Notes under the pieces: model-generated
Database searches by the model: none
Told to the model about the DNA's origin: nothing
The model's input: the letters and a program-made list of their open reading frames with translations, nothing else
Program-made: the position numbers and the translations under genes
Source: Neomoorella stamsii
GTDB lineage: Bacteria; Bacillota; DSM-521; Neomoorellales; Neomoorellaceae
NCBI RefSeq assembly: GCF_002995805.1
Contig: NZ_PVXL01000043.1
Coordinates: 52,890-116,889, forward strand
Direction of reading: 5' to 3'
DNA length: 64,000 nt
Shown: positions 7,996 to 16,315 of the stretch, in pieces
How positions within the stretch are numbered: position 1 is the first letter of the stretch
Layout: each line of letters begins with the position of its first letter

Positions 7996-9083
7996 TGGGC
8001 TTCCTCCTCCAGGCGGCCGATGACCGGCTCGCCGCCCTGCGGGTACCAGACCCTTTCCACGTCAGGGCAAATTTCCCGGATGGCTGCTTCTTCACTGGCT
8101 ACATACAGGGTAGCACCTTTAGAACCGGCCACCAGAGGACGCAGCTTGATGCGGTCATTCAGGGCCATGATGCCGCCGCTGAAGCCGACAATGATGGAAA
8201 AGGGTCCGTTCATCAGGAGGCTCCCGTAAACTACCCGCAGGCGGGTATAAAGGTCGCGTTCCGCTGCCGGCAGGCGGTCAATTTCCTGCCAGAAGGGGGC
8301 CGCCAGGACCCTGGCCGCCAGTTCCAGGGGCAGTTTATGGCGCCGGACCAGTAAATCTATGGCATAGGCCACTACTTCGGTATCTGTCTGCAGGGTCATT
8401 TTATAACCGTACATTTCTAAAAAGCGCCGGTTGGCCCCGTAGGAAGATATCTCGCCATTATGAACTACCGACCAGTCCAGCAGGGTAAAGGGATGGGCGC
8501 CTCCCCACCAGCCGGGTGTGTTGGTGGGAAAGCGGCCGTGGGCAATCCAGCTGTAGGCCTGGTACTCGTCCAGGCGGAAAAACTCGCCAATATCTTCCGG
8601 GTAACCCACTCCTTTAAATGCTCCCATATTTTTACCGCTGGAAACGACATAGGCGCCGTTGACACTATCATTGATGCGCATGACCAGCCTGGTCATGAAG
8701 TCGGCCTCTGTCTCCTGGGATTCTTCAATTTTCGACAGCCTCGGGGTTACAAAATAGCGCCATAGTAAGGGCGCTTTGCCAATGGACCGGACATGACGGG
8801 TGGGGATACGGTCTTCGGCTTCAATATAAAAATTATCCTTAATCAACTCTTCCACCTGGTTGCGGCTCAGCTTATCCTCAAAGAGCAGGTGCAGGGCATA
8901 ATAATCTTGATATTCCGGGTAGATGCCATAGGCGGCGAAGCCGCCGCCCAGGCCGTTGGACCGCTCCTGCATCAGGGCGATAGACTGGATGATGGCGCTG
9001 CCGTCAACCCGGCGGCCGTCTTTATTGATAAAGCCGCTGATGGCGCATCCCGAAGGTATCCGGTATTCTCCCTCCCTGAGCAT
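7977..9083 (-). CDS. glutamate synthase glutamine amidotransferase (class II) subunit
   Basis: A 368-residue class II (Ntn) amidotransferase. The nucleophile is Cys13 in IPSGCAISGF, so 12 residues would be removed to expose it. Other active-site segments are AHGRFPTNTPG, VVHNGEISSYGANRRF and the QTDTEVV motif. It hydrolyses glutamine and passes ammonia to the FMN core encoded next, with which it overlaps by 19 bp. It follows glutamine synthetase at 23 bp spacing, so the GS-GOGAT cycle is co-expressed from one transcript. Confidence 0.9.
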   Translation of the reverse strand: MLREGEYRIPSGCAISGFINKDGRRVDGSAIIQSIALMQERSNGLGGGFAAYGIYPEYQDYYALHLLFEDKLSRNQVEELIKDNFYIEAEDRIPTRHVRSIGKAPLLWRYFVTPRLSKIEESQETEADFMTRLVMRINDSVNGAYVVSSGKNMGAFKGVGYPEDIGEFFRLDEYQAYSWIAHGRFPTNTPGWWGGAHPFTLLDWSVVHNGEISSYGANRRFLEMYGYKMTLQTDTEVVAYAIDLLVRRHKLPLELAARVLAAPFWQEIDRLPAAERDLYTRLRVVYGSLLMNGPFSIIVGFSGGIMALNDRIKLRPLVAGSKGATLYVASEEAAIREICPDVERVWYPQGGEPVIGRLEEEAQCRLSA

Positions 9084-9105
9084 CGTTGCTCACTCCCTCC
9101 CTCTA

Positions 9106-10440
9106 TTAAAACTTGGTCAAATACTGGTCGATTTCCCACTGGTGCACCCTGGTACGGTACTGTTCACATTCGAGTTTCTGGGCCAGGGTCAGGCGCTCAT
9201 AGATGTGGGGACCCAGGGCTTCCTTGATAACCTCATCTGCGGCCAGGGCTTCCAGGGCTTCATCCAGGCTCCCCGGCAGGACGCCGATGCCTTCCGCCTG
9301 GAGTTCGGCCGGGGTCATGGCAAAGATATTTTTATCCGTCGGCGGCGGCGGGGTCATGCCTTTTTTAATTCCATCCAGCCCGGCCTTCAGCAGTACAGCC
9401 AGGGCCAGGTATGGGTTGCAGGAAGGATCCGGGTGCCGCACTTCAATGCGGGTGGAAGAGCCCCGTTTGGCCGGTACCCGGATTAAGGGACTGCGGTTAC
9501 GTGGCGACCAGGCGATATAGACTGGCGCTTCGTAACCTGGTACCAGGCGTTTATAAGAATTGACCGTCGGGTTGGTTACAGCTGCCAGGGCCCGGGCATG
9601 AGTCATGACGCCAGCGATAAACTGGTAGGCAGTCTGGCTTAGACCCAGCTTGTCGCTGGGGTCGTAAAAGGCGTTCTGTCCGTCTTTAGACAAGGAAATA
9701 TTAACGTGCATACCCGAACCGTTAATGCCGTAAATGGGCTTGGGCATAAAGGTGGCATGGAGGCCGTGACGCTGGGCAATGGTCCGCACTACAAATTTAA
9801 ACGTGGCAATGCGGTCAGCCGTGGTCAGGGCCTCGGCATATTTAAAGTCAATCTCATGCTGGCCGGGAGCCACCTCGTGATGGGAGGCTTCGATTTCAAA
9901 GCCCATTTGCTCCAGGGTCAGGACCATGTCCCGGCGGGCGTCCTCCCCCAGGTCCACCGGGGTAAGATCAAAGTAACCGGCCCGGTCGTGGGTTTCCAGG
10001 GTCGGCCGGCCGGAAGCGTCGGTATGGAAAAGGAAGAATTCGGCTTCCGGCCCGGCGTTCATGGTAAAGCCCATGGCGGCTGCTTCGGCCATAACCTTCT
10101 TCAGGGTACAGCGAGGACAACCGGCAAAGGGCGTGCCATCGGGGTTATATACGTCGCAAATGAGGCGGGCTACCGTCCCCTCATGGGGCCGCCAGGGAAA
10201 AACTACAAAGGTGTCTGGGTCGGGGCGCAGGTACATATCCGACTCCTCAATGCGCACAAAGCCTTCAATGGAAGAGCCGTCAAACATGAGTTCATTATTG
10301 AGGGCCTTGGGTAACTGGTCCACCGGAATGGCTACATTTTTCAATACCCCAAAAATATCGGTAAACTGGAGGCGAACAAATTTTACCCCCCATTCCTCGG
10401 CCCGGTTTAGGACAGCCGCCCGTTTTTCCTTTTCATCCAT
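9106..10440 (-). CDS. glnA: glutamine synthetase, type I-alpha (first copy)
   Basis: 444 residues from the ATG at 10440, with AGGAGG 9 nt upstream; another in-frame ATG two codons earlier is too close to that site. Family motifs are present: [19 protein letters not shown], the [12 protein letters not shown]-site segment, [24 protein letters not shown] and NRSPLIRVP. The C-terminal loop reads NIFAMTPAE and has no adenylylation tyrosine, fitting the GSI-alpha form of Gram-positives. It makes glutamine from glutamate and ammonia. It follows an ANTAR regulator and a leader with overlapping antitermination and terminator hairpins, so its expression is probably controlled by readthrough. Confidence 0.95.
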   Translation of the reverse strand: MDEKEKRAAVLNRAEEWGVKFVRLQFTDIFGVLKNVAIPVDQLPKALNNELMFDGSSIEGFVRIEESDMYLRPDPDTFVVFPWRPHEGTVARLICDVYNPDGTPFAGCPRCTLKKVMAEAAAMGFTMNAGPEAEFFLFHTDASGRPTLETHDRAGYFDLTPVDLGEDARRDMVLTLEQMGFEIEASHHEVAPGQHEIDFKYAEALTTADRIATFKFVVRTIAQRHGLHATFMPKPIYGINGSGMHVNISLSKDGQNAFYDPSDKLGLSQTAYQFIAGVMTHARALAAVTNPTVNSYKRLVPGYEAPVYIAWSPRNRSPLIRVPAKRGSSTRIEVRHPDPSCNPYLALAVLLKAGLDGIKKGMTPPPPTDKNIFAMTPAELQAEGIGVLPGSLDEALEALAADEVIKEALGPHIYERLTLAQKLECEQYRTRVHQWEIDQYLTKF

Positions 10441-10490
10441 CAGCATAAACCTCCTGCTAAATTTATAGAAACTGTCTACGCCAGTTTCTT

Positions 10491-10557
10491 TATAAAAAGC
10501 GTCCTGTAAGAAAAGGGCATAAAAACCCTCTCCTTCAGGACGCCGTTGCCCTAAAGG
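10491..10557 (-). promoter_or_regulatory. glnA leader: ANTAR-type hairpin overlapping an intrinsic terminator
   Basis: On the minus strand, an 8-bp stem (CCTTTAGG with CCTGAAGG, 10557-10532) closes GC-AACGGC-GT, that is, a six-base loop with A at 1 and G at 4. Its right part is also the left arm of a terminator: GCGTCCTG (10543-10536) pairs with CAGGACGC (10506-10499), followed by TTTTTATA. The two folds exclude each other. This is the layout of ANTAR-protein antitermination, and the regulator gene ends 1 bp upstream. Confidence 0.8.
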
Positions 10558-10558
10558 G

Positions 10559-11167
10559 TTAGTCCGTCTTTTTGGCCTTATTGCTGCCACCCTGGAGTTC
10601 ATGGGCGACAATAATGGCTTCGGCAATGCTTTTCATGGGGACACAACGGTCCATACTCTGGCGCTGCATGCGCCGGTAGGCCTCGGCTTCCGTTAACCCC
10701 ATGGTATCCATGAGAATGCCCTTGGCCCGCTCAATTATTTTCCGGGCGGCCAGGGTCTCCTTCAGCTTGCTGATTTCCTGCTGCAGGCGGCTTATTTTCT
10801 GGTAATTGGCCAGGGCTGCTTCTACCGCCGGCAACAGGGTGCTTTCCTGGATCGGTTTAATTAAATAAGCAAAGATCGGAAAATCGCGCGTACGGGTAAG
10901 AAGATTGCGATGCCAGGAAGAAGCCAGGAGGATAATCGGTGCTACCCCATCTTCCTCGATAATCCTGGCTACTTCCAGGGCATTGGTACCCTGGAGTTCG
11001 CTATCTAGAATTATCAGGCTGGGCTGCAGGGTGCGGATCATCCGCAGGGCCTGGCTGCCGTCCGGGGCTTCCCCGGCAATCAAGTAACCTTCCCGCACCA
11101 GCATGTACTTCAAGTTTTGCCGGGTAGATGGGTCGGAACTGGCAATAAAAATTTTGGGCTGCTGCAT
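10559..11167 (-). CDS. ANTAR-domain response regulator (RNA-binding antiterminator)
   Basis: 202 residues. Residues 1-120 form a receiver-like domain ([30 protein letters not shown] near residue 55 with the phospho-acceptor Asp; a late LIKPI Lys), followed by a short coiled coil ([19 protein letters not shown]). The ANTAR domain shows [20 protein letters not shown] and [20 protein letters not shown]. Such proteins bind paired hairpins in nascent RNA and block terminators. The acidic pocket preceding the loop reads ASSD rather than a DD/ED pair, so phosphorylation may be weak. No sensor kinase is adjacent. It stands directly before glnA and has an ANTAR-type leader of its own. Confidence 0.92.
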   Translation of the reverse strand: MQQPKIFIASSDPSTRQNLKYMLVREGYLIAGEAPDGSQALRMIRTLQPSLIILDSELQGTNALEVARIIEEDGVAPIILLASSWHRNLLTRTRDFPIFAYLIKPIQESTLLPAVEAALANYQKISRLQQEISKLKETLAARKIIERAKGILMDTMGLTEAEAYRRMQRQSMDRCVPMKSIAEAIIVAHELQGGSNKAKKTD

Positions 11168-11191
11168 AAAATTTAATCATTGCCCCCTCGC

Positions 11192-11230
11192 GCTACACCA
11201 TTGTAGCTGCTTCAAGGACCCCTTTGCCCT
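11192..11230 (-). promoter_or_regulatory. paired ANTAR-type hairpins in the regulator's own leader
   Basis: First hairpin 11230-11214: AGG pairs with CCT, enclosing GC-AAAGGG-GT (loop A1, G4). Second hairpin 11207-11192: GCTAC pairs with GTAGC around AATGGT (loop A1, G4). They are 6 nt apart and lie between the promoter and the ATG at 11167. No clear T-tract terminator follows, so the effect could be on translation or RNA stability. Confidence 0.65.
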
Positions 11231-11260
11231 GCGAAATGCTTTTTCATTTTGTATGGCACA

Positions 11261-11289
11261 ATTATAAAGGAAAAACACCAAATTGACAA
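11261..11289 (-). promoter_or_regulatory. sigma-A type promoter of the ANTAR regulator-glnA operon
   Basis: TTGTCA (11289-11284) and a consensus TATAAT (11266-11261) are 17 bp apart. Confidence 0.8.
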
Positions 11290-11358
11290 TAGGCAAAACT
11301 GATGTATCCAGTATTTCAAAAATTATTTTCGCATAGTGAAAATCATGTTCTTCTTGGA

Positions 11359-11379
11359 CCAGGCAAGTTTTGTGCCTGG
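11359..11379. repeat. 7-bp inverted repeat upstream of the ATPase gene
   Basis: CCAGGCA and TGCCTGG flank a 7-nt spacer about 45 bp before the ATPase start. It could be an operator or an RNA hairpin in the leader; no T run follows, so it is not a terminator. Confidence 0.45.
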
Positions 11380-11423
11380 GAGCATAAGATTTAAGTAAGT
11401 TAATTTTACAGGGAGGTTAAAAC

Positions 11424-12566
11424 ATGGGCCAGGGAAAGTTAAGAAGGGTTTTTCCCGGCGGGAATACCTGTGAGGGTTTTTATTCCTTTTATGATTACAT
11501 TATCGAACCCGATGCCACCCGGATCTTCGTCGTTAAAGGCGGCCCGGGAGTGGGCAAGTCCACCTTCATGCGCAAAATCGGCGAAACTATGCTGGCTAAA
11601 GGTTATGATGTGGAATTTCACTGCTGCTCCTCCGATAACAATTCCCTGGATGCCGTGGTCATTCCCGCCATCAAAGTAGCTCTAATCGATGGTACGGCTC
11701 CCCATATAGTTGATCCTAAGAACCCCGGTGCTGTAGATGAGATTATTCACCTGGGAGACTACTGGGATGAAAGCAAGATGCGGGCCCATAAAGAGGAAAT
11801 CCTCAAGGCCAACGCCCGGGTCGGGCGCTTGTTCCGCATAGCCTACAGTGCCCTCCGGGAAGCCAAGGTTATCCGCGATGAGTGGGAAAGCTATATTTCA
11901 GAGTGCATGATTGAAAGCCAGGTTAACAGGGCTGTGGCTAACTTGCTCCACACTATTTTCAGCGGTGTAGCACCACGCTATGACCGGCCGGCCAAAGTTC
12001 GCCATCTCTTTGCCACTGCTATTACCCCTGATGGCATCATTACCGGCCATGTGGAATCCCTACTCCAGGATGTGCAACAACTTTATACCATCTCCGGCGA
12101 ACCTGGTTCCGGCGTACCCCAGGTGCTGGCCCGGATCGCTGACCTGGCCCACGAAAAAGGATTGCACACGGAGATTTACCATTGTCCCTTCAATCCCCGG
12201 AATATTGACCTGGTAATTATACCGGAAATAAAAGCAGCAGCCATGAACGTCCAGCCGCCCCACACTTACGATCCCTTCTGCCTACCGGAACTCACGGCCA
12301 TGAAACTTAACCTGTCGGCCTATATCGACCGGGATAAGCTGGGAACTTACGCCCACGAGATCAGCAGCGCCGCCTACCGCTATCAGGCCTGCCTGGACCG
12401 GGCCGTGGCCTACATCCGTCAGGCCAAATTAACCCATGATTACATGGAAACCTTCTATATACCGGCCATGAATTTTGAGGCCATTAACGCCAGGCGCCAG
12501 GAGGTGCTGCAGCGGATTTTGAACTATGCTGCTGAATTTCCTGAAACCCTGATTAAAGCAAGTTAA
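11424..12566 (+). CDS. P-loop ATPase of the PRK06851 type, function unknown
   Basis: 380 residues from an ATG 7 nt after GGGAGG. A Walker A motif (GGPGVGKSTF) lies near residue 40. A second, degenerate half near residues 210-260 (ISGEPGSGVPQVLARIADLA) suggests an internal duplication with one altered P-loop. Both halves contain a 'HCCSSDNNSLDAVVIPAIKVALIDGT'-like segment at residue 70 and 'HCPFNPRNIDLVIIPEI' at residue 255. This family occurs in clostridia and bacilli without a firm role. It is transcribed away from the ANTAR regulator and ends in a strong terminator, so it forms a single-gene unit. Confidence 0.8.
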   Translation: MGQGKLRRVFPGGNTCEGFYSFYDYIIEPDATRIFVVKGGPGVGKSTFMRKIGETMLAKGYDVEFHCCSSDNNSLDAVVIPAIKVALIDGTAPHIVDPKNPGAVDEIIHLGDYWDESKMRAHKEEILKANARVGRLFRIAYSALREAKVIRDEWESYISECMIESQVNRAVANLLHTIFSGVAPRYDRPAKVRHLFATAITPDGIITGHVESLLQDVQQLYTISGEPGSGVPQVLARIADLAHEKGLHTEIYHCPFNPRNIDLVIIPEIKAAAMNVQPPHTYDPFCLPELTAMKLNLSAYIDRDKLGTYAHEISSAAYRYQACLDRAVAYIRQAKLTHDYMETFYIPAMNFEAINARRQEVLQRILNYAAEFPETLIKAS

Positions 12567-12572
12567 AGCTTT

Positions 12573-12609
12573 AAACCCTTCCTAATCTGCAGTATTAGGA
12601 AGGGTTTTT
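12573..12609 (+). terminator. terminator after the ATPase gene
   Basis: AAACCCTTCCTAAT and ATTAGGAAGGGTTT form a 14-bp stem around a 6-nt loop, followed by T residues. Confidence 0.92.
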
Positions 12610-12682
12610 GGTAACTATCCGTGGAACAAAAGCATAAGTTAACATGAGTACAAGAGATGGAAAAGAAACGGGGTGATACTCC

Positions 12683-13789
12683 CTGGACCGGCAAATAGCC
12701 ATTTTTACACCCAACCTGCTGGCCTGGAATGGTCAAGAACCGGTAATCGGGGGCCTGGAAAGATACCTCCACGCCCTGGCAGAACTCCTGACAGAGATGG
12801 GTTATGAAGTTTCCTTCCATCAGAACGCCCACCGGGATTTTCAAACTACTTTCCGCGGCTGGCCGGTATATGGCTACCAGGCCGATCAGCACCATTTGCA
12901 CTTAACTGTTAAACGAATGGAGGAGACTGTCCGCGGGAGGGTGCTTTATTCCTCTATTCTCCAGCAAGTCTATTACCGACCCCGTTCTATTTGCATCTCC
13001 CATGGCGTCTGGTGGGAACTACCAGGTTACAGTCCGGCCCACGCCCGGGCTGCCTATGAAAACTATGTCGCTGCAGCCCTTATTCAGGCCACTTTAATAA
13101 TATCTTGCGACTACAACTTTCTTAACGTTGCTCGGGCCATCTACCCTAATCTGGCCGACCAGAAGGTCCGGGTAATCCCAAACTTTGTCGATTTAAAGCA
13201 ATTTTATCCCCGCGAAAAAGAACAACAGCCCAGGGTACGCGTCTTGTACCCGCGCCGGCTGGCCCCGGAACGGGGCTTTGACCTGTTGAAAGAGGTTATC
13301 CCTCCTTTACTGGCTGAGTACCCCGACCTTGAGTTTCTCTTTGCCATTGATACAAATACCCCCAGGTACCTGCAGTTTTTTCATGCCTGGCGGCAAAAAG
13401 AGGCCCATAACGGGCGTATCCTTTACTGTCATCCAGACTTTAACGCTATGCCGGAGGTTTATGCCGCTGCCGATATAGTTGTTATTCCCAGTATTTATTC
13501 GGAGGGTACCAGCTTTTCATGCCTGGAGGCCATGGCTATGGGTAAGGCTGTTATTGCCACCAATGTTGGCGGACTCACCAACCTGATTATCGATGGCTAT
13601 AATGGCCTGTTAATCCATCCATCCAGGGAATACCTGACCCAAGCCCTGCGCTTTTTAATTGATCACCCCCGGGAGCGCCTGCGCCTCGGCGCCAATGCCG
13701 CTGCTACCGCCCGGGCCTTTGACCGTCGCCTCTGGGAAGCCCGCTGGCGACAGTATATCAGCAGGGTTTATCCTTTGGATAAGCAGTAG
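12683..13789 (+). CDS. glycosyltransferase family 4, probable CTG start
   Basis: The reading frame clearly extends upstream of its first ATG (12797): residues from about 12695 read IAIFTPNLLAWNGQEPVIGG, the usual N-terminus of GT-B glycosyltransferases. Between the in-frame stop near 12674 and 12797 there is no ATG, GTG or TTG. A CTG at 12683 lies 5-6 nt after GGGGTGAT and is the best start, giving 368 residues. The donor-site motif SEGTSFSCLEAMAMGKAVIAT lies near residue 275 (Glu of the EX7E pattern). It shares SHGVWWELPG with the second GT4 at 15160. Likely cytoplasmic, building a surface glycan. Confidence 0.8.
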   Translation: MDRQIAIFTPNLLAWNGQEPVIGGLERYLHALAELLTEMGYEVSFHQNAHRDFQTTFRGWPVYGYQADQHHLHLTVKRMEETVRGRVLYSSILQQVYYRPRSICISHGVWWELPGYSPAHARAAYENYVAAALIQATLIISCDYNFLNVARAIYPNLADQKVRVIPNFVDLKQFYPREKEQQPRVRVLYPRRLAPERGFDLLKEVIPPLLAEYPDLEFLFAIDTNTPRYLQFFHAWRQKEAHNGRILYCHPDFNAMPEVYAAADIVVIPSIYSEGTSFSCLEAMAMGKAVIATNVGGLTNLIIDGYNGLLIHPSREYLTQALRFLIDHPRERLRLGANAAATARAFDRRLWEARWRQYISRVYPLDKQ

Positions 13790-13810
13790 TTCGGAGGGAA
13801 AGCAAGTTCT

Positions 13811-14512
13811 ATGCCCAAGGTTACGGCCATGATGATCGTCCGTAATGAAGCCAACCGTTATTTGGAGCGCTGCCTTAAAGCTTTGACTAACTATGTTGAT
13901 GAGCTGGTCATCCTGGACGATGCCTCTACGGATGCTACTCCTGAGATCTGTTTGAGTTTCCCCATGGTTAAACTTTATTGCCGCGATACCTCCTTATTTC
14001 TTAAGGATGAAGCCCGGTTGCGCCACGAACTCTGGCACTATACCGTAGCTACCAACCCCGAATGGATACTGGCCCTTGATGCCGATGAATTCCTGGAGAC
14101 CAGGGTAGAACGGGAACTCCCTTATTTGCTAAAACAGGATCTCTTTCCAGCTATTAGCTTCCGCCTTTTTGATTGCTGGGGCAGTGAAGACTACTACCGC
14201 GTCGACGGCCTCTGGAATCCCTGGCTGCGTGGTTTTTCTATCTACCTCGTCAAGTACCAGCCCTGGCTGGATGCCGCCTGGCCCTTACAAAAATTTCACT
14301 GCGGCCGCCTGCCTCTAGCCTACCGCCACCTGCCCCACCTGGAAAGCGATCTGAGGATCAAACACCTCGGCTGGGCCAACCCGGCTGATATCCGGGCTAA
14401 ATACGAGCGCGCCGTTAGCCAGGATCCGACCTTTAATTATATGCCCCGGGAACATTATGAAAGCATCCTCTGGCCAGCGGATAAAATTCAGCTCGAAAAA
14501 TGGCAGGACTAG
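13811..14512 (+). CDS. glycosyltransferase family 2
   Basis: 233 residues. The GT-A start is clear (VTAMMIVRNEANRYLERCL) with the nucleotide-binding DDASTD near residue 40 and the metal-binding DADEF near residue 92. No transmembrane segment is seen. It begins 21 bp after the preceding GT4 gene and is followed within about 120 bp by a secreted-fold protein, so the three form one group. The acceptor sugar cannot be told. Confidence 0.85.
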   Translation: MPKVTAMMIVRNEANRYLERCLKALTNYVDELVILDDASTDATPEICLSFPMVKLYCRDTSLFLKDEARLRHELWHYTVATNPEWILALDADEFLETRVERELPYLLKQDLFPAISFRLFDCWGSEDYYRVDGLWNPWLRGFSIYLVKYQPWLDAAWPLQKFHCGRLPLAYRHLPHLESDLRIKHLGWANPADIRAKYERAVSQDPTFNYMPREHYESILWPADKIQLEKWQD

Positions 14513-14632
14513 ATAACTTCTCCGAGCTAAGATGCATATAGTAATACTAATCCAGAAAAAGGAAAGACCCTCTTTGCCAATACCCAAAAGGCATAGGGGG
14601 AAAGAGAAAAGGTTGTAAAAGGAGTGATCTGC

Positions 14633-15094
14633 ATGGCTCTAACCGCCAGTGCCACTGTTACTGGCAGTACGGCAGGAACTGCCGATGTAGCTCTAACCTT
14701 AAGCCCGACCACGGCCCTTTTTTCCCCGGCCAACCTGGTTCCCGGCCAGTCTGTCGGGTCGCCCCAGCTGCAAGTGTCAAATACCGGTACTGTAGACGAG
14801 TATTACTTTATCTTTGCTGACTGGAAGGAAGTAAGCCCTACTACTCCCCGCGAGGCCCAGTTACTTGCCGACCGCTTAAACATTTATATCGAAGCCAGCC
14901 CAGCAACAGTGCTCTATAATGGCACTCTTTCCGGTCTATACAACCAGCCTTCTAGTGGCCGCCTGCTGGTTTCGCCTTATGATGACCTGCTGACCTTCGT
15001 CGTCAGCCTGCCCAGTACTGCTGGTACCATAGCCCAGAACCTGGACTTGAGCGTCGATCTGGTCTTTACGGCCCAGGCTTCCCCCCTCGCTTAA
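14633..15094 (+). CDS. camelysin/TasA-like beta-sandwich protein without signal peptide
   Basis: 153 residues from the ATG at 14633 (AAAAGGAG 8 nt upstream). The core resembles the CalY/TasA fold: DVALTLSPTTALFSPANLVPG, then LQVSNTGTVDEYYFIFADWK and late strands (LLTFVVSLPSTAGTIAQNLDL). Usual family members begin with a signal peptide; here the first residues are MALTASATVTGSTAG with no hydrophobic stretch, and no in-frame start upstream would add one (a stop lies at 14594). It stands between glycosyltransferases, so a spore-surface or glycosylated structural role is conceivable. Family assignment is by pattern only. Confidence 0.6.
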   Translation: MALTASATVTGSTAGTADVALTLSPTTALFSPANLVPGQSVGSPQLQVSNTGTVDEYYFIFADWKEVSPTTPREAQLLADRLNIYIEASPATVLYNGTLSGLYNQPSSGRLLVSPYDDLLTFVVSLPSTAGTIAQNLDLSVDLVFTAQASPLA

Positions 15095-15100
15095 AGCATA

Positions 15101-15118
15101 GCCCGGCCCCGGCCGGGC
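15101..15118 (+). terminator. possible weak terminator after the camelysin-like gene
   Basis: GCCCGGCC and GGCCGGGC form an 8-bp stem with a 2-nt spacer, followed by TTAACTTT. The T tract is interrupted, so termination may be partial. Confidence 0.4.
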
Positions 15119-15159
15119 TTAACTTTGTAGAGCTGATTGCAAGAAGGTGATAAAGAGAT

Positions 15160-16278
15160 ATGACGACTAAAAAGGTAGCTTTATTAACGACTAACTTTTT
15201 TCACCCTACTAACGAAAGAATTATTATGGGCGGTGCGGAGCGTTACCAGGTTGACCTCTGCCGCCTGCTCCGCGATTTAGGTTTTTATGTTGAGGTCTGG
15301 CAGATAGGCAGCGGTTGGACCCGGGAATTCGATGGCGTGCGTATCCGCAGCATCCCGGTTTCTAAAAGCGAATACCATACCTTTCCCGATCTCAGTACAG
15401 CCTTTTATGAGAATTCCATGGCCTTTGATTACGCCATTTATTTCATCCTTACCCTGGCTTACCCCATAGCCCGAGAAAAAAGCATTGCCATTAGCCACGG
15501 GATCTTTTGGGATTGGCCGGGTTTCGACCTCATGGCCGGACGCCTGGAGGAACGTCAGGAATGGTTAAGGCGGCTTGGTATTGCCCTAACAGGGCCACAA
15601 AAATTAATCTCTGTAGATACCAACACCATTAACTTCTTCAATGCTACCCTACCCGGCTTTTATCACAAATGGGAGTACATCCCTAATTATGTTGATACCG
15701 ACCTTTTTCACCCACCTGAGGAGGAAAAAAATAGCACGGATACCATCCGTGTCCTCTTCCCCCGCCGGCTGGTTCCCGTTCGCGGGATTAATGAAACAAT
15801 GCGGGCAGCAGAAAAATTGACGTCTCGCTATCCCCGGATTGAATTTCATTTTTGTGGACGCGGCCATGATGACAACGCCGAAAGGCTCATGTCCCAGTGG
15901 ATTGCTACCCAGGAACGTTGTTTTTACTACTGGAAGCCCCTGGAGATGATGCCCGAGGTTTACCGCCAGGCGGATATTGTCATCATCCCTTCACGCTCTA
16001 CCGAAGGCACGAGTCTGGCCGCCCTGGAGGCCATGGCCAGCGGCCGGCCGGTAATTGCCGGCCTGGCAGGTGGCTTAAGCGACATTGTTTTGCACGGCTA
16101 CAATGGTTATCTAATTAAACCGACTGTGGAAAATCTGGTGGCGGCCATCGAAGATTTGGCCCGGGATAAAGCTAAAAGGCAGATCATGGGCCAGAGGGCT
16201 CGGGAAGTGGCTATGACTTTCAACCGTAAGATATGGGCTGAGCGTTGGGCCAGGGTCCTGGAAACAGTCTTTCGCTAA
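15160..16278 (+). CDS. glycosyltransferase family 4 (second copy)
   Basis: 372 residues, GT-B fold. N-terminus KVALLTTNFFHPTNERIIMGG matches the acceptor-binding half. The donor half shows VLFPRRLVPVRGI near residue 205, IPSRSTEGTSLAALEAMASG near residue 275 (EX7E) and the LIKPTVENL end. It shares SHGIFWDWPG with the GT4 at 12683, and the two align over most of their length, so they are paralogues in one cluster. Likely transfers a sugar to the same surface polymer or glycoprotein. The start is an ATG 7 nt after AAGGTGAT. Confidence 0.88.
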   Translation: MTTKKVALLTTNFFHPTNERIIMGGAERYQVDLCRLLRDLGFYVEVWQIGSGWTREFDGVRIRSIPVSKSEYHTFPDLSTAFYENSMAFDYAIYFILTLAYPIAREKSIAISHGIFWDWPGFDLMAGRLEERQEWLRRLGIALTGPQKLISVDTNTINFFNATLPGFYHKWEYIPNYVDTDLFHPPEEEKNSTDTIRVLFPRRLVPVRGINETMRAAEKLTSRYPRIEFHFCGRGHDDNAERLMSQWIATQERCFYYWKPLEMMPEVYRQADIVIIPSRSTEGTSLAALEAMASGRPVIAGLAGGLSDIVLHGYNGYLIKPTVENLVAAIEDLARDKAKRQIMGQRAREVAMTFNRKIWAERWARVLETVFR

Positions 16279-16315
16279 TTGTTTGGTTTTGGACTCACCG
16301 GGTGGGTGAAGGTAT

